NCBI RefSeq assembly: GCF_014873955.1
Contig: NZ_JADBED010000001.1
Span: forward strand, 1,426,001 to 1,490,000
Source of the DNA: Nesterenkonia lutea
Lineage (GTDB): Bacteria; Actinomycetota; Actinomycetes; Actinomycetales; Micrococcaceae
DNA: 64,000 bases
Reading direction: 5' to 3'
Below the pieces are notes generated by a model, which did not search any database, had not been told where the DNA came from, and worked only from the letters and a program-made list of their open reading frames with translations. The first letter of the stretch is position 1. The number at the start of each line of letters is the position of its first letter. Shown in pieces: positions 8,780-17,225 of this stretch. The position numbers were made by a program, and so were the translations under genes.

Positions 8780-9918
8780 GGCTGCTCGTCCTGAGATTCG
8801 CGCATCTCCACGTACTCCAGGAATCCCTCCATGTTCTCGTTCTTCAGGGACCGCTGCAGCAGCTCGAGCATCTCTTCATCCTTGAGGATCACCTGGGCGC
8901 CCCCGGCAGTGGTGGCCAGATCCCCGGTGGGGATGGTGAACATCTGGATGTCCCCCGAGCGCATATCCCGCATCTCCAAGGCATAGGACGCGATCGTGTC
9001 GGCGTCCAGACCGTCATCGACGCTCAGGTACGGCACGATCCCGTTGACGACCTCCATCACTCGCTGTGGATTGGTCAGCGTGTCCGCGGAGAGCAGCCGG
9101 TCCACGATGCCGTTGACCACCAGCTGCTGGTTCTGCACCCGGACGAAGTCCCCGCTGGGGAAGGCCTTGCGCTCTCGCACGAAGCGCAGCGCATTGTCAC
9201 CCTCGAGCCGGATGGTTCCCTCCGGGTAGAAGGCCGGATTGTGCTGTCCGGTGGAGAAGGGACGGGGATTGTCCACGTAGACCCCGCCCAGGGCCCGGGT
9301 CAGATCGGAGAACCCCTCGAAGTCGATGATGGCCACATGGTCGATATGGGTCTCCAGCAGCTCTTCCACCGTGTCCACGACCAACGGATAGCCGCCCACG
9401 CCCAGGGCGGAGTTCACCCGGCCCTGGCCCTCTCCGGGCACGTCCACCCAGAGGTCGCGGACGATGGACATCACATACACCCCGGAGCGGTCTTCGGGGA
9501 TGTGGACGAACATCATCGTGTCGGAGCGCTCCGAGGCGTCGTCACCGATGCTGCCGCGGTAGTCGACATCGTCCTCCCCGCGGCTGTCAGAGCCCAGCAG
9601 GAGCATGTTGATCGTGCCCTCGGCAGTGCGCTCGGCGGAGTCGTCGCCGTCGAGCTCGAGGTCGAGCACATTGCGCTGGTCGTCGAAGGCGCTGCGCAGC
9701 TGCAGCGCGTATATCAGCCCGGCGCCGACTGCCACGACAAGCAGCGCGGACACGGCGATGAGCACGATCCTGATGATGCGTCGTCGTCGTGCCTGCGGCG
9801 GAGCCGCTGCGGCGGCGGGGCGCTCAGAGGGGTGCCCGGTGTTCCCCGGGTCCTCGGGCAGCCTGGCCGCCCGGCGGGGTCGGTGCGGCGGTTTCGCGGG
9901 GTTGTTCTTCTCCGCCAC
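8776..9918 (-). CDS. LCP (LytR-CpsA-Psr) family cell-wall glycopolymer ligase
   Basis: This 380-residue protein has a cytoplasmic basic N-terminus (about 48 residues), one transmembrane helix near 49-70 and an extracellular LCP domain near 100-270. Typical LCP features are MLLLGSDSR, RSDTMMFVHIPE, SIVRDLWVDVPG and a later R-x3-Q segment (RVQNQQ). The family transfers polyprenyl-pyrophosphate-linked glycopolymers to peptidoglycan. The GTG at 9918 follows AAAGGAGGG, a near-perfect ribosome-binding site. It heads a tightly overlapping operon with two glycosyltransferases. The usual PRD motif reads VRD here. Confidence 0.93.
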   Translation of the reverse strand: MAEKNNPAKPPHRPRRAARLPEDPGNTGHPSERPAAAAAPPQARRRRIIRIVLIAVSALLVVAVGAGLIYALQLRSAFDDQRNVLDLELDGDDSAERTAEGTINMLLLGSDSRGEDDVDYRGSIGDDASERSDTMMFVHIPEDRSGVYVMSIVRDLWVDVPGEGQGRVNSALGVGGYPLVVDTVEELLETHIDHVAIIDFEGFSDLTRALGGVYVDNPRPFSTGQHNPAFYPEGTIRLEGDNALRFVRERKAFPSGDFVRVQNQQLVVNGIVDRLLSADTLTNPQRVMEVVNGIVPYLSVDDGLDADTIASYALEMRDMRSGDIQMFTIPTGDLATTAGGAQVILKDEEMLELLQRSLKNENMEGFLEYVEMRESQDEQP

Positions 9919-9982
9919 AGACCCTCCTTTACACGTACGTCGATCCGGTTCATGCTAGCCCACCGGCTTGGGCACTGACGCA

Positions 9983-10936
9983 TCAGCCTCGGGAGCGGCG
10001 GGGGCGGGGCTGGCAGCTGGGGCACCAGTGGGAGGAGCGCCCCATGAAGGGGTCCCGGCGGATCTCCGCGGCACGCGGAGTTCCGGCGCAGCGGCGGCAG
10101 GGCTGTCCCGCGCGTCCGTAGCTCTGCAGGGAGCGATCGAAGTATCCGGAGGCGCCGTTGACGTTGACGTAGAGGGAGTCGAAGCTGGTGCCGCCGGCGT
10201 CCAGGGCCGCCGCCATGACCTCCTCCACGCAGCGCAGCAGACGCGCGGACTCTGCCCGGGTGATGGTCTCGGTGGGCCGGGTGTAGTGCAGCTGGGCGTG
10301 CCAGAGGGCCTCATCGGCATAGATGTTGCCGATCCCGGAGATCATGCCCTGGTCCAGCATCGCGCGCTTCAATCCGGTCCTCCGCCGGCGCAGGCTGCGA
10401 AAGAAGATCTCGGCGTCCATGCCCGGTTCAAGCGGGTCTGCGGCGATGTGCGCCGCCGCGGCGGGCACGGCGCCGCTGGGGTGTGTGGAGGGCACGAGCT
10501 CGGAGATCTGCATCCCGCCGAAGATCCGCTGATCGATGAAGCGCAGCTGCGTCGGCGCCTCCCCGGCCCGGGTCAGCTCCAGGGTGATCTTGAGGTGCTT
10601 CTGCTCGGCGGCGGACGGGGCATCGATCAGGACCTGGCCGCTCATGCCCAGGTGGATCAGCAGCGCCTCTGCTGGACCGGCCGGGACCTGCGAGCCCGCG
10701 GCGGCGGGACTCTGCAGCGGGATCCAGAGGAACTTGCCGCGCCGCTGCGGGGCGGCGAGCGTGCTGCCCTGCAGCGCCGTCGTGAAGGAGGCGACTCGCG
10801 CCTGCTCCTCGGGGACGCCGAGGCCATGGCGGCGCAGACTCCGCACGTCATGGATCTGGACGGATTCGACGCAGCGTCCCGCGGCCCAGCGACTGACCCC
10901 GCGGCGGACCACCTCGACCTCAGGAAGCTCGGGCAT
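9983..10936 (-). CDS. mutM: Formamidopyrimidine-DNA glycosylase (Fpg/MutM)
   Basis: This 317-residue bifunctional glycosylase/AP lyase excises 8-oxoguanine and formamidopyrimidines. After Met removal the N-terminus PELPEVE supplies the catalytic Pro1 and Glu2. The lysine of the KFLWIPLQ strand and the H2TH element (DQGMISGIGNIYADEAL) are present. The C-terminal zinc finger is complete (CRRC ... CPSC). It starts 15 bases after rnc, the usual actinobacterial arrangement. At 317 residues it is slightly longer than the usual 270-290, from inserts near residues 70-85 and 125-140. Confidence 0.97.
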   Translation of the reverse strand: MPELPEVEVVRRGVSRWAAGRCVESVQIHDVRSLRRHGLGVPEEQARVASFTTALQGSTLAAPQRRGKFLWIPLQSPAAAGSQVPAGPAEALLIHLGMSGQVLIDAPSAAEQKHLKITLELTRAGEAPTQLRFIDQRIFGGMQISELVPSTHPSGAVPAAAAHIAADPLEPGMDAEIFFRSLRRRRTGLKRAMLDQGMISGIGNIYADEALWHAQLHYTRPTETITRAESARLLRCVEEVMAAALDAGGTSFDSLYVNVNGASGYFDRSLQSYGRAGQPCRRCAGTPRAAEIRRDPFMGRSSHWCPSCQPRPRRSRG

Positions 10937-10951
10937 CGGCTTCGCCAGTCA

Positions 10952-11806
10952 TCAGGTGGTGGAGGACTCTGCGTCCCCGAACCGATCAAGGACCAGGGTG
11001 AGGATGTCACCCTGCTCACCGCGCCCGGCGGTCAGCGTCTCCACGGTCCGTCGGGCGGCCTCCCGCTCGGCCTCCTTCTTGGAGGGGCCTGAGCCAGTGC
11101 CGTGCTCGGTGCCGCCGATGACCAGGGTGGCGGAGAAAGATTTATGGTGGTCGGGACCGAAGTCCGCGATTTGATAGCGGATCTCTCCCATGTCCCGGGC
11201 GGCGGCGATCTCCTGGATGGTGGTCTTCCAGTCCTTGCCGGCCGTCATCGCGTCCTTGTCGCTGAGCAGCGGGACGACCAGGCGCAGCACGAGCCGCCGC
11301 GCGGTGTCGATGTCGGTGGAGAGGTAGGCGGCACCGATGAGCGCCTCCATGGTGTCGGCGAGGATCGAGTCCTTGTCCTTGCCCTGGGTGAGCTGTTCGC
11401 CGGCGCCGAGGCTGATGTAGGGCCCGATCCCCAGGGTTCGGGCCACGCGCGCCAGGGCGCGGGTGCTGACCAGAGCCGCGCGGAGCTTGGCGAGGTCGCC
11501 CTCGGCGAGATCCGGGAAGGTCCGGTAGAGATAGTCCGTCACGGCCAGGCCGAGGATCGAGTCCCCGAGGAACTCGAGCCGCTCATTGGTGGGCAGTCCG
11601 GAGTTCTCGTAGGCGTAGGACCGATGCGTGAGGGCAAGACGAAGAGCCTCGGGGGCGATGTGCACCCCGAGGCTCTTCGCAAGCTCTTCGTGATCGGTCA
11701 CTGTGTGATTCGTCACTGCTGAATTCTTCGCTGTTGAATTCTTCACTGCTGAATTCTTCGATGCAGCCGAATCAGGCGTCGGCGACCTTGCGACCCTTGT
11801 ACTCAT
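10952..11806 (-). CDS. rnc: Ribonuclease III
   Basis: This double-strand-specific endoribonuclease processes rRNA precursors and structured RNAs. The signature [13 protein letters not shown], the second acidic site ([12 protein letters not shown]) and a C-terminal dsRNA-binding domain ([12 protein letters not shown] ... [17 protein letters not shown]) are visible. The start is uncertain. The ATG at 11806 gives 284 residues but overlaps rpmF by 35 bases and adds a repetitive leader built from KNSAV-type units. GTG codons at 11746, 11716 and 11701 would remove it, and 11701 best fits the family's usual N-terminus. None has a clear ribosome-binding site. Confidence 0.93.
   Translation of the reverse strand: MSTRVARSPTPDSAASKNSAVKNSTAKNSAVTNHTVTDHEELAKSLGVHIAPEALRLALTHRSYAYENSGLPTNERLEFLGDSILGLAVTDYLYRTFPDLAEGDLAKLRAALVSTRALARVARTLGIGPYISLGAGEQLTQGKDKDSILADTMEALIGAAYLSTDIDTARRLVLRLVVPLLSDKDAMTAGKDWKTTIQEIAAARDMGEIRYQIADFGPDHHKSFSATLVIGGTEHGTGSGPSKKEAEREAARRTVETLTAGRGEQGDILTLVLDRFGDAESSTT
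11716..11760. repeat. Three 15-bp tandem repeats at the rpmF-rnc junction
   Basis: Three 15-bp units (11716-11730, 11731-11745, 11746-11760) based on CTGCTGAATTCTTCG lie just past the rpmF stop. Read through in the rnc frame they encode five-residue units ([15 protein letters not shown]). They may be a short intergenic duplication, in which case rnc starts downstream of them. Confidence 0.8.
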
Positions 11807-11975
11807 AGAACAGCGGGGTGCCGGCGGAGTCGGTGACCAGCTTGGCCTGATGAGGCTGGCTGTAGACGACGCGACCGTTCTCCACGGTCTTCACCAGCTT
11901 CGGGACAGAAGCCTTCCACTGCGAGCGGCGGTGACGGGTGTTGGATCGGGACATCTTCCGCTTTGGAACAGCCAC
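11772..11975 (-). CDS. rpmF: 50S ribosomal protein L32
   Basis: This 67-residue protein begins [20 protein letters not shown], the highly conserved L32 N-terminus, and is a structural protein of the large ribosomal subunit. It has no CxxC zinc ribbon ([14 protein letters not shown] has no cysteines), so it is the zinc-independent type found in many Actinobacteria. The start is a GTG at 11975 with a purine-rich AGAGAGAAAAGAGA upstream. It sits between the DUF177 protein and rnc, the standard order. Confidence 0.96.
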   Translation of the reverse strand: MAVPKRKMSRSNTRHRRSQWKASVPKLVKTVENGRVVYSQPHQAKLVTDSAGTPLFYEYKGRKVADA

Positions 11976-12055
11976 GGTGTCTCTTTTCTCTCTCGATGAT
12001 GGACAGGGTCTTGGTCAATGAAGCTCCTGGTGCTGAATGACCAGGTGTTCAAGTT

Positions 12056-12622
12056 CTAGGTGCTGGGGTCGGACTCTGGGTCCGGCTCCGGCAGTCCCAC
12101 GGCCACGTCTTTCAACGCGGCCCAGCGGGGATCGAGCTGCTCATGGAAATGATCGAGATCGTCCTCCATGCGGAAACCGCAGACGGAGCACAGTCCCGGG
12201 CAGTCCTCACGGCAGACCGGCTGGAACGGCAGTGCTGAGACCATGAGGTCCCGCAGCACCGGCTCCAGATCGATGGTGAGGTCACTGCCCATCGGGCGGG
12301 TGTCCTCATCGTCTTCCTCTGCCGCGTCGGTCCGCGCCTTCTGGGGCCAGCTGAACAGCTGCATGATGTCCACGGTGAGCTGATGCTTCAGCTCATCGAG
12401 GCAACGTCCACACTGTCCGACGACCTCCCCGGAGGCGGTGCCTGTCATCAGCACACCTTCGTGCACCGATTCCAGACGCAGATCCAGCTGCAGCTCGCTG
12501 CCCTGCGGGATCCCGATCAGGACCGTCGCAAGGTCCTCGGGTGCAGGGACAGTTCTGAGAATCTCGTGCTGAGTTCCGGGCTTACCCCGAAGCTCCTGCA
12601 CATCTACGCTGAGAGCAGTCAT
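12056..12622 (-). CDS. DUF177 (YceD) family metal-binding protein
   Basis: This 188-residue protein belongs to the YceD/DUF177 family, always found upstream of rpmF and implicated in 23S rRNA or ribosome maturation. Cysteines occur as CGRC (near residue 80) and CREDCPGLCSVC (near 142-153), consistent with metal binding. The ATG at 12622 is chosen because AAGGAG lies nine bases upstream; a longer frame to 12661 lacks support. An acidic linker (AAEEDDEDT) lies mid-protein. Confidence 0.88.
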   Translation of the reverse strand: MTALSVDVQELRGKPGTQHEILRTVPAPEDLATVLIGIPQGSELQLDLRLESVHEGVLMTGTASGEVVGQCGRCLDELKHQLTVDIMQLFSWPQKARTDAAEEDDEDTRPMGSDLTIDLEPVLRDLMVSALPFQPVCREDCPGLCSVCGFRMEDDLDHFHEQLDPRWAALKDVAVGLPEPDPESDPST

Positions 12623-12697
12623 CGCTGAACCACTCCTTAATGATCTAGACCGACGTGCCACTCTACCAGTCAGGGCGGCTCGGGTGCGAACCCCCGG

Positions 12698-13621
12698 TCA
12701 CATCTTGCCGACGAACTCCTTCAGCCACTCGCACAGGTCCGGACCGAGGTCCTCGCGGTCCGCCGCCAGGGTAACCACGGCCTTGATGTAGCTGAGCTTG
12801 TCCCCGGTGTCATAGCGGCGTCCGCGGAAGATCACGGCGTGGACTCCGCCGCCGTCCTCGGCGGGCCTGCCCGCCATCTCCTGCAGCGCATCGGTGAGCT
12901 GGATCTCGTTGCCGCGTCCCGGCTTGGTCTGCTCGAGCTCTGCGAAGATCGCGGGGTGAAGCACGTACCGGCCGATGATGGCCAGGTTCGACGGGGCCTC
13001 CCCCGCTGGAGGCTTTTCCACCAGTGCCCGGACCGGGACGACGTCGGCGGGCTTGCCGTCCGCGTCGGTCTCCTTGTCCTTGCCGTCGGCGTCGATGACG
13101 CCATAGGCGCTGATGTTCTCCTCCGGCACCTCCATCACGGCGATGACGGAGCCGCCGAGCCGCTCCTGGGTCTCCATCATCGTGGAGAGGAGCTCGTCCC
13201 GCTCATCGATCAGGTCGTCGCCCAGGAGAACGGCGAAGGGCTCGTCTCCCACATGACGCTTGGCGCAGAGCACTGCGTGACCGAGGCCCTTGGCCTCGCC
13301 CTGACGGATGTAGTGCAGGTCCCCGAGCTGGGTCGCACGGCGGACGGCGTCGAGCTTCTTCGTGTCACCCTTGGCCTCGAGCGTCGCTTCGAGGTCCGGA
13401 ACGCGGTCGAAGTGGTTCTCCAGGGACCGCTTGTTCCGGCCGGTGATCATCAGGATGTCCTCAAGGCCAGCCTTCGAGGCCTCGGCCACGACGTACTGGA
13501 TCGCCGGTTCATCCACCACCGGCAGCATCTCTTTGGGCATCGCCTTGGTGGCGGGAAGGAAACGTGTTCCCAGGCCGGCGGCGGGGATCACGGCTTTGCG
13601 GATTGACGTCGTTGAACTCAT
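12698..13621 (-). CDS. galU: UTP--glucose-1-phosphate uridylyltransferase
   Basis: This 307-residue enzyme makes UDP-glucose from glucose-1-phosphate and UTP. The nucleotidyltransferase signature AAGLGTRFLPATKAMPKEML is at the N-terminus, with LLGDDLI near 130 and the sugar-binding LVEKPP near 200. UDP-glucose is the substrate of Ugd (29906) and of envelope glycosyltransferases in the window. The ATG at 13621 follows TAAGGT by six bases, which reads both as a -10 element for a leaderless transcript and as AAGG of a ribosome-binding site. A GTG at 13627 is an alternative. It interrupts the common coaD-DUF177 adjacency. Confidence 0.96.
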   Translation of the reverse strand: MSSTTSIRKAVIPAAGLGTRFLPATKAMPKEMLPVVDEPAIQYVVAEASKAGLEDILMITGRNKRSLENHFDRVPDLEATLEAKGDTKKLDAVRRATQLGDLHYIRQGEAKGLGHAVLCAKRHVGDEPFAVLLGDDLIDERDELLSTMMETQERLGGSVIAVMEVPEENISAYGVIDADGKDKETDADGKPADVVPVRALVEKPPAGEAPSNLAIIGRYVLHPAIFAELEQTKPGRGNEIQLTDALQEMAGRPAEDGGGVHAVIFRGRRYDTGDKLSYIKAVVTLAADREDLGPDLCEWLKEFVGKM

Positions 13622-13741
13622 GTACACACCTTATCGCTATCGGTCGGCGGCACCAGTGAATCTTCTTCTGGCGTTGTTGATCGATTTCTCTGCAGAAGGG
13701 TCATCCCGGGTGCCGGAGGCTCTCGGGCGCGTCCCGGCGGC

Positions 13742-14221
13742 TCAGCTGCGTCGCCGGTCCTGGAGCCTGCGCTGCACGGCCCGCGGCACGAACTCCGAGA
13801 CGTCGCCGCCCAGCGAGTGGATCTCCTTGACCAAGGTCGAAGAGAGGTGGGTGTATCGGCCGTCGGCGGCGAGGAAGACCGTCTCCAGCCCGGAGAGGTG
13901 GCGGTTCATCGTGGCCATGGGATTCTCATAGGCCAGATCCTTGGGATCGCGAAGCCCCTTGACCAGGGCATTGGCGCCGACCTCTTTGCAGAACTCGGTG
14001 AGCAGGCCCGAGCCGAGCGGTCTGACGGTCACCCCGCGGACGTAGGAGAAGGTCTCGCGAGCCATGTCCATGCGTTCCTGGACGGAGAACATGGGGTTCT
14101 TGTGCATGTTGGGCGAGACGGCGACGATCACCTCGTCAAAGAGGTTCGAGGCACGCGCAATGATCTCGACGTGGCCGTTGTGCAGGGGGTCGAATGATCC
14201 GGGGCACACTGCTAGCTGCAT
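13742..14221 (-). CDS. coaD: Phosphopantetheine adenylyltransferase
   Basis: This 159-residue enzyme catalyses the penultimate step of coenzyme A synthesis (4'-phosphopantetheine plus ATP to dephospho-CoA). The N-terminus AVCPGSFDPLHNGHVEII contains the HxGH nucleotidyltransferase motif; the ISSTxxR-like region reads LSSTLVKEI. Length matches the family. In most Actinobacteria it follows rsmD directly; here a divergent two-gene cassette (14397-16672) lies between them. Confidence 0.97.
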   Translation of the reverse strand: MQLAVCPGSFDPLHNGHVEIIARASNLFDEVIVAVSPNMHKNPMFSVQERMDMARETFSYVRGVTVRPLGSGLLTEFCKEVGANALVKGLRDPKDLAYENPMATMNRHLSGLETVFLAADGRYTHLSSTLVKEIHSLGGDVSEFVPRAVQRRLQDRRRS

Positions 14222-14298
14222 GATCTGACATTACTCCAGGTGGAGACGGGACTGCACTCGGCGCGCAGGGCATGTCCCCGATCCGTCCCGCATGGGGT

Positions 14299-14370
14299 GG
14301 TGTGGCGCGTCCCGCGCCGGGCGGTGTGGCGCGTCCCGCGCCGGGCGGTGTGGCGCGTCCCGCGCCGGGC
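14299..14370. repeat. Three perfect 24-bp tandem repeats
   Basis: Three identical 24-bp units occupy 14299-14322, 14323-14346 and 14347-14370 in the coaD-aminotransferase divergent gap. Each unit contains GGCGCGTCCCGCGCC, so each can form a small GC-rich hairpin. A partial related copy (GTCCCGCATGGGGTGGT) precedes the array. The last unit ends 26 bases before the likely aminotransferase start. Confidence 0.92.
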
Positions 14371-14396
14371 GGCTCCCCCGCGGTGCTCGATCTACC

Positions 14397-15737
14397 ATGG
14401 TGTGCATGTCCTCTCATCCCTCCAGACGCCCCGACCCGCTCGCACTCGACCAGCCCTGGGCCCGCACCGCGGCCGGCGCGAACACCCTGGACCCGGCGTC
14501 CTCCCTGGCGGCACCGCGCGTGGTGCCGACGATCTATGAGCGCACGACGGCGGCCGCGATCGCCCACGGGGCGATCAACCTCGGGCAGGGCTTTCCCGAC
14601 ACAGAGGGCCCGGACTGGCTGCTCGAGCTCGCCGCCCGGGCCATCACCGACCCCGGCAGCGGGCCACGGAACCAGTACGCCCCCGGCATGGGGCTTCCGG
14701 AGCTCCGCGCGGCGGTCAGCTCGGCGCAGCAGCGCCGTCAGGGCGTGACCCTGGACCCCGAGAACCAGGTCATGGTGACCACCGGCGCGACCGAAGGGAT
14801 CTCCGCGACGATCCTCGCCTTCGCCCGCCCGGGCAGCGAGGTGCTGACCTTCGAGCCGCACTACGACTCCTACGGCGCCTGCGTGGCCCTGGCCGGAGCC
14901 CGGATGGTGGGCGTCCCGCTGCGCGGGCCTGCATTCCGTCCGGATGTGGATGCCCTGGAGGCGGCGATCACCGAGCGCACCTCCATGATCCTGGTGAACA
15001 CTCCGCACAATCCCACCGGAACGGTCTTCAGCGCCGAAGAGCTGCGGCGGATCGTGGAGCTGGCGCGGAAGCACGATCTGCGCATCATGTGTGACGAGGT
15101 CTATGAGCGTCTGGTCCTCTCCGACGCGGCGCTGCCCCATCGCAGCATCCTCACGGTGCCCGGCGCGCAGGATGTTGCCGTCGCCGTGGGTTCGGCCGGC
15201 AAGTCCTTCTCGGTGACGGGCTGGAAGGTGGGGTGGGTGACCGGAAGCGCGGAGCTGATCAGCCAGGTCCGTGGGGTCAAGCAGTTCCTGAGCTTCTCCT
15301 CGGGACCGGCGTTCCAGTGGGCGGTGGCGCAGGGCCTGGACGACGATCGCGGATTCTTCGCCGCGAACACCACCGAGCTGGAGGTGGGCCGCGACCTGCT
15401 GAGCACGGGGCTCACGGAGCTCGGCCTGGCCCCCAACGCCGCCGAGGCGGGCTACTTCGTGCTGGGCGACGTCTCCGGGATCACCTCGCTCTCCGCGGTG
15501 GACTTCTGCGCGATCCTGGCCGAGGAGGTGGGGGTCGCGGCGATCCCCGTCTCCGCTCTGACCATCCAGCACCGCGCGGAGCCGACCGATGAGCTCCAGC
15601 GGCTCGTGCGCTTCGCCTTCTGCAAGGACCACGCCACCATCGCCGAGGGACTGCGTCGGATGCGCGAGCGCCTGCCGGCGGCCCTGTCGGGGCATCCGCC
15701 GAGCCTTGAGCCGAGCCTGGCCGTGGGGAGGCCATGA
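14397..15737 (+). CDS. Class I/II PLP-dependent aminotransferase
   Basis: This protein of about 446 residues is a fold-type I aminotransferase. The cofactor lysine lies in GSAGKSFSVTGWKVGW, and NTPHNPTGTVFS and CDEVYERLV are the other cofactor-site motifs. This sequence set resembles the kynurenine aminotransferase / glutamine transaminase K and DapC-like (N-succinyldiaminopimelate) group; the substrate is not certain. The start is ATG 14397 or 14406; neither has a strong ribosome-binding site, and frames further upstream only translate the tandem repeat. It overlaps the next gene by four bases. Confidence 0.88.
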   Translation: MVCMSSHPSRRPDPLALDQPWARTAAGANTLDPASSLAAPRVVPTIYERTTAAAIAHGAINLGQGFPDTEGPDWLLELAARAITDPGSGPRNQYAPGMGLPELRAAVSSAQQRRQGVTLDPENQVMVTTGATEGISATILAFARPGSEVLTFEPHYDSYGACVALAGARMVGVPLRGPAFRPDVDALEAAITERTSMILVNTPHNPTGTVFSAEELRRIVELARKHDLRIMCDEVYERLVLSDAALPHRSILTVPGAQDVAVAVGSAGKSFSVTGWKVGWVTGSAELISQVRGVKQFLSFSSGPAFQWAVAQGLDDDRGFFAANTTELEVGRDLLSTGLTELGLAPNAAEAGYFVLGDVSGITSLSAVDFCAILAEEVGVAAIPVSALTIQHRAEPTDELQRLVRFAFCKDHATIAEGLRRMRERLPAALSGHPPSLEPSLAVGRP

Positions 15738-16672
15738 CACCGGACCGCGGGGCGCACGGGCCGCTCGGCCAGCGGCCGAGGAGGCCGGGTCGGGAACAGC
15801 TGGGACTTCCCCGCAGCCGACGGCTCTCCTTCTCCGGCAGCACGGCAGAGCTGCACGCCGATGACCTCACCGAGGACGGGGTGGTGCTGAGCATCGGGGG
15901 GCACGAGCAGTCTCATGTGGAGATGGGCGAGCCCGAGTTCCTGCTGCATGACTACCTGATCAGGATGGGGGCAGTGCTGCAGACCTGCGCCCGCGAGCGC
16001 CTGAGCGGCGGCGCGCAGCTGCTGCACCTGGGGGCCGGTGCCCTGACGCTGCCGCGCTGGGTGGAGCACCACTGGCCTGAGACCGAGCAGACGGTGGTGG
16101 ACATCGAGCCCGAGCTGGTGGAGTTCGTGCTGGAGCATCTGCCCATGCGCGAGCAGCCGCGCAGCCTGGTGGCCGATGCCGCCGCGGTGATCGCTCCGGG
16201 AGGGGCCCTGCACGGGCAGCGCTTCGACGTCGTCGTCGTGGATCTGTTCAACAGCGCATCGGCGCCCGAGCAGCTGGTGAGCCCGCAGTTTCACTCTCTG
16301 GTCTTCGAACAGGTCAACGCGGGCGGGCTGCTGCTGATGAACCTCGGGGACGAGCCGCCGATGGATTTCGCCCGGGCACAGGTCGCCTCCCTGCTCGAGG
16401 CGGCGGACGGGCTGCGGCCTGTCCCGCGGGACACGGGAGCCGAGCCTCCGGATGCCTCCGCGGCGCTGCTCAGCGCCCCGAACGATGTGCTCGAGGCCCG
16501 CGCCGAGGGGAACCTGTGTTTCGCCGCCCGCAGGTCAGCGCCGCTGGCACAGACCGAGCTCAACGCGATCTGGGCCTCAGGGCCCCATCCCGGTGACGTG
16601 CTCAGCGGGCAGGAGCTGCGGGACTGGGCTCGGCCAGCCACACCTGGGTGCTCCCATAGGACTTCTCGCTGA
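15734..16672 (+). CDS. Spermidine synthase-like SAM-dependent protein
   Basis: This 312-residue protein has a Rossmann methyltransferase/aminopropyltransferase core: LLHLGAGALTLPRWV near 96-110, TVVDIEPELVEFV near 125 and FDVVVVDLFN near 160. That order matches actinobacterial fused/short spermidine-synthase-like proteins of uncertain substrate; the usual DDxD-type aminopropyltransferase signature is not evident. The first 35 residues are Arg/Pro-rich. The ATG overlaps the aminotransferase stop by four bases, so the two are coupled. The last 24 codons run antisense through the 3' end of rsmD. Confidence 0.75.
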   Translation: MTPDRGAHGPLGQRPRRPGREQLGLPRSRRLSFSGSTAELHADDLTEDGVVLSIGGHEQSHVEMGEPEFLLHDYLIRMGAVLQTCARERLSGGAQLLHLGAGALTLPRWVEHHWPETEQTVVDIEPELVEFVLEHLPMREQPRSLVADAAAVIAPGGALHGQRFDVVVVDLFNSASAPEQLVSPQFHSLVFEQVNAGGLLLMNLGDEPPMDFARAQVASLLEAADGLRPVPRDTGAEPPDASAALLSAPNDVLEARAEGNLCFAARRSAPLAQTELNAIWASGPHPGDVLSGQELRDWARPATPGCSHRTSR

Positions 16673-17177
16673 AGATCTCCAGGCCCTCCGGCATGGTGGG
16701 GCGCCCGCTGCGCCGGTCCCGTTCGAGGACCACGGTCGCGGCCTCGTGAAGCTGGCCGACCGCGGCGCGCAGGACCTTCAGCAGCTCGGCGTCCCCGAGT
16801 CCATAGGGCGGGTCGAGGAAGAGCAGCTCGATGGCAGGTCCCGACCTGCCGGAGAGGTGCTTCAGCGCATCCGCCTTGTGGACGGAGACCTTCGCGCCGG
16901 CCTGGACGAAGGGCTCGGCATTGCGGCGCAGCGTCTTCACCGCCGCCTCTGCCTTGTCCACTGCCTCCAGACTCCCGGCGCCGCGACTGAGCGACTCGAA
17001 GCCCAGCGCTCCTGAACCGGCATAGAGATCGACGACGACGGCGTCGGCCAGCGCTCCGTAGCCCTCGAGCCGGGAGAACAGGGACTCCTTGACCCGATCG
17101 CTGGTGGGCCGGGTGGCGTCGGTCGGGACGGAGGCGAGGCGACGCCCCTTGTGTGTGCCGGCGATGATGCGGGCCAT
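16602..17177 (-). CDS. rsmD: 16S rRNA (guanine(966)-N(2))-methyltransferase
   Basis: This 191-residue enzyme methylates G966 of 16S rRNA. The N-terminus MARIIAGTHKGRRLASVP, the SAM site VVDLYAGSGALGFES and the catalytic motif LFLDPPYGLG are all typical. The ATG at 17177 follows AGGAGAAGG. It lies 48 bases downstream of recG, the usual order, but is separated from coaD by a convergent pair. Its 3' end overlaps the spermidine-synthase-like gene by 71 bases on the opposite strand. Confidence 0.96.
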   Translation of the reverse strand: MARIIAGTHKGRRLASVPTDATRPTSDRVKESLFSRLEGYGALADAVVVDLYAGSGALGFESLSRGAGSLEAVDKAEAAVKTLRRNAEPFVQAGAKVSVHKADALKHLSGRSGPAIELLFLDPPYGLGDAELLKVLRAAVGQLHEAATVVLERDRRSGRPTMPEGLEIFSEKSYGSTQVWLAEPSPAAPAR

Positions 17178-17225
17178 GGCCTTCTCCTGTCTGCGCTGCT
17201 CTGTTCACCCCACGGTGCGGGGAGC

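Noticed and set aside
3274..9918. An integrated genomic island at tRNA-Gly
   Set aside because: No integrase, no duplicated tRNA 3' end and no composition shift were visible; the genes are typical of actinobacterial chromosomes.
11701..11806. A firm rnc start
   Set aside because: None of the candidate starts has a clear ribosome-binding site, so I kept the longest frame and described the alternatives rather than asserting one.
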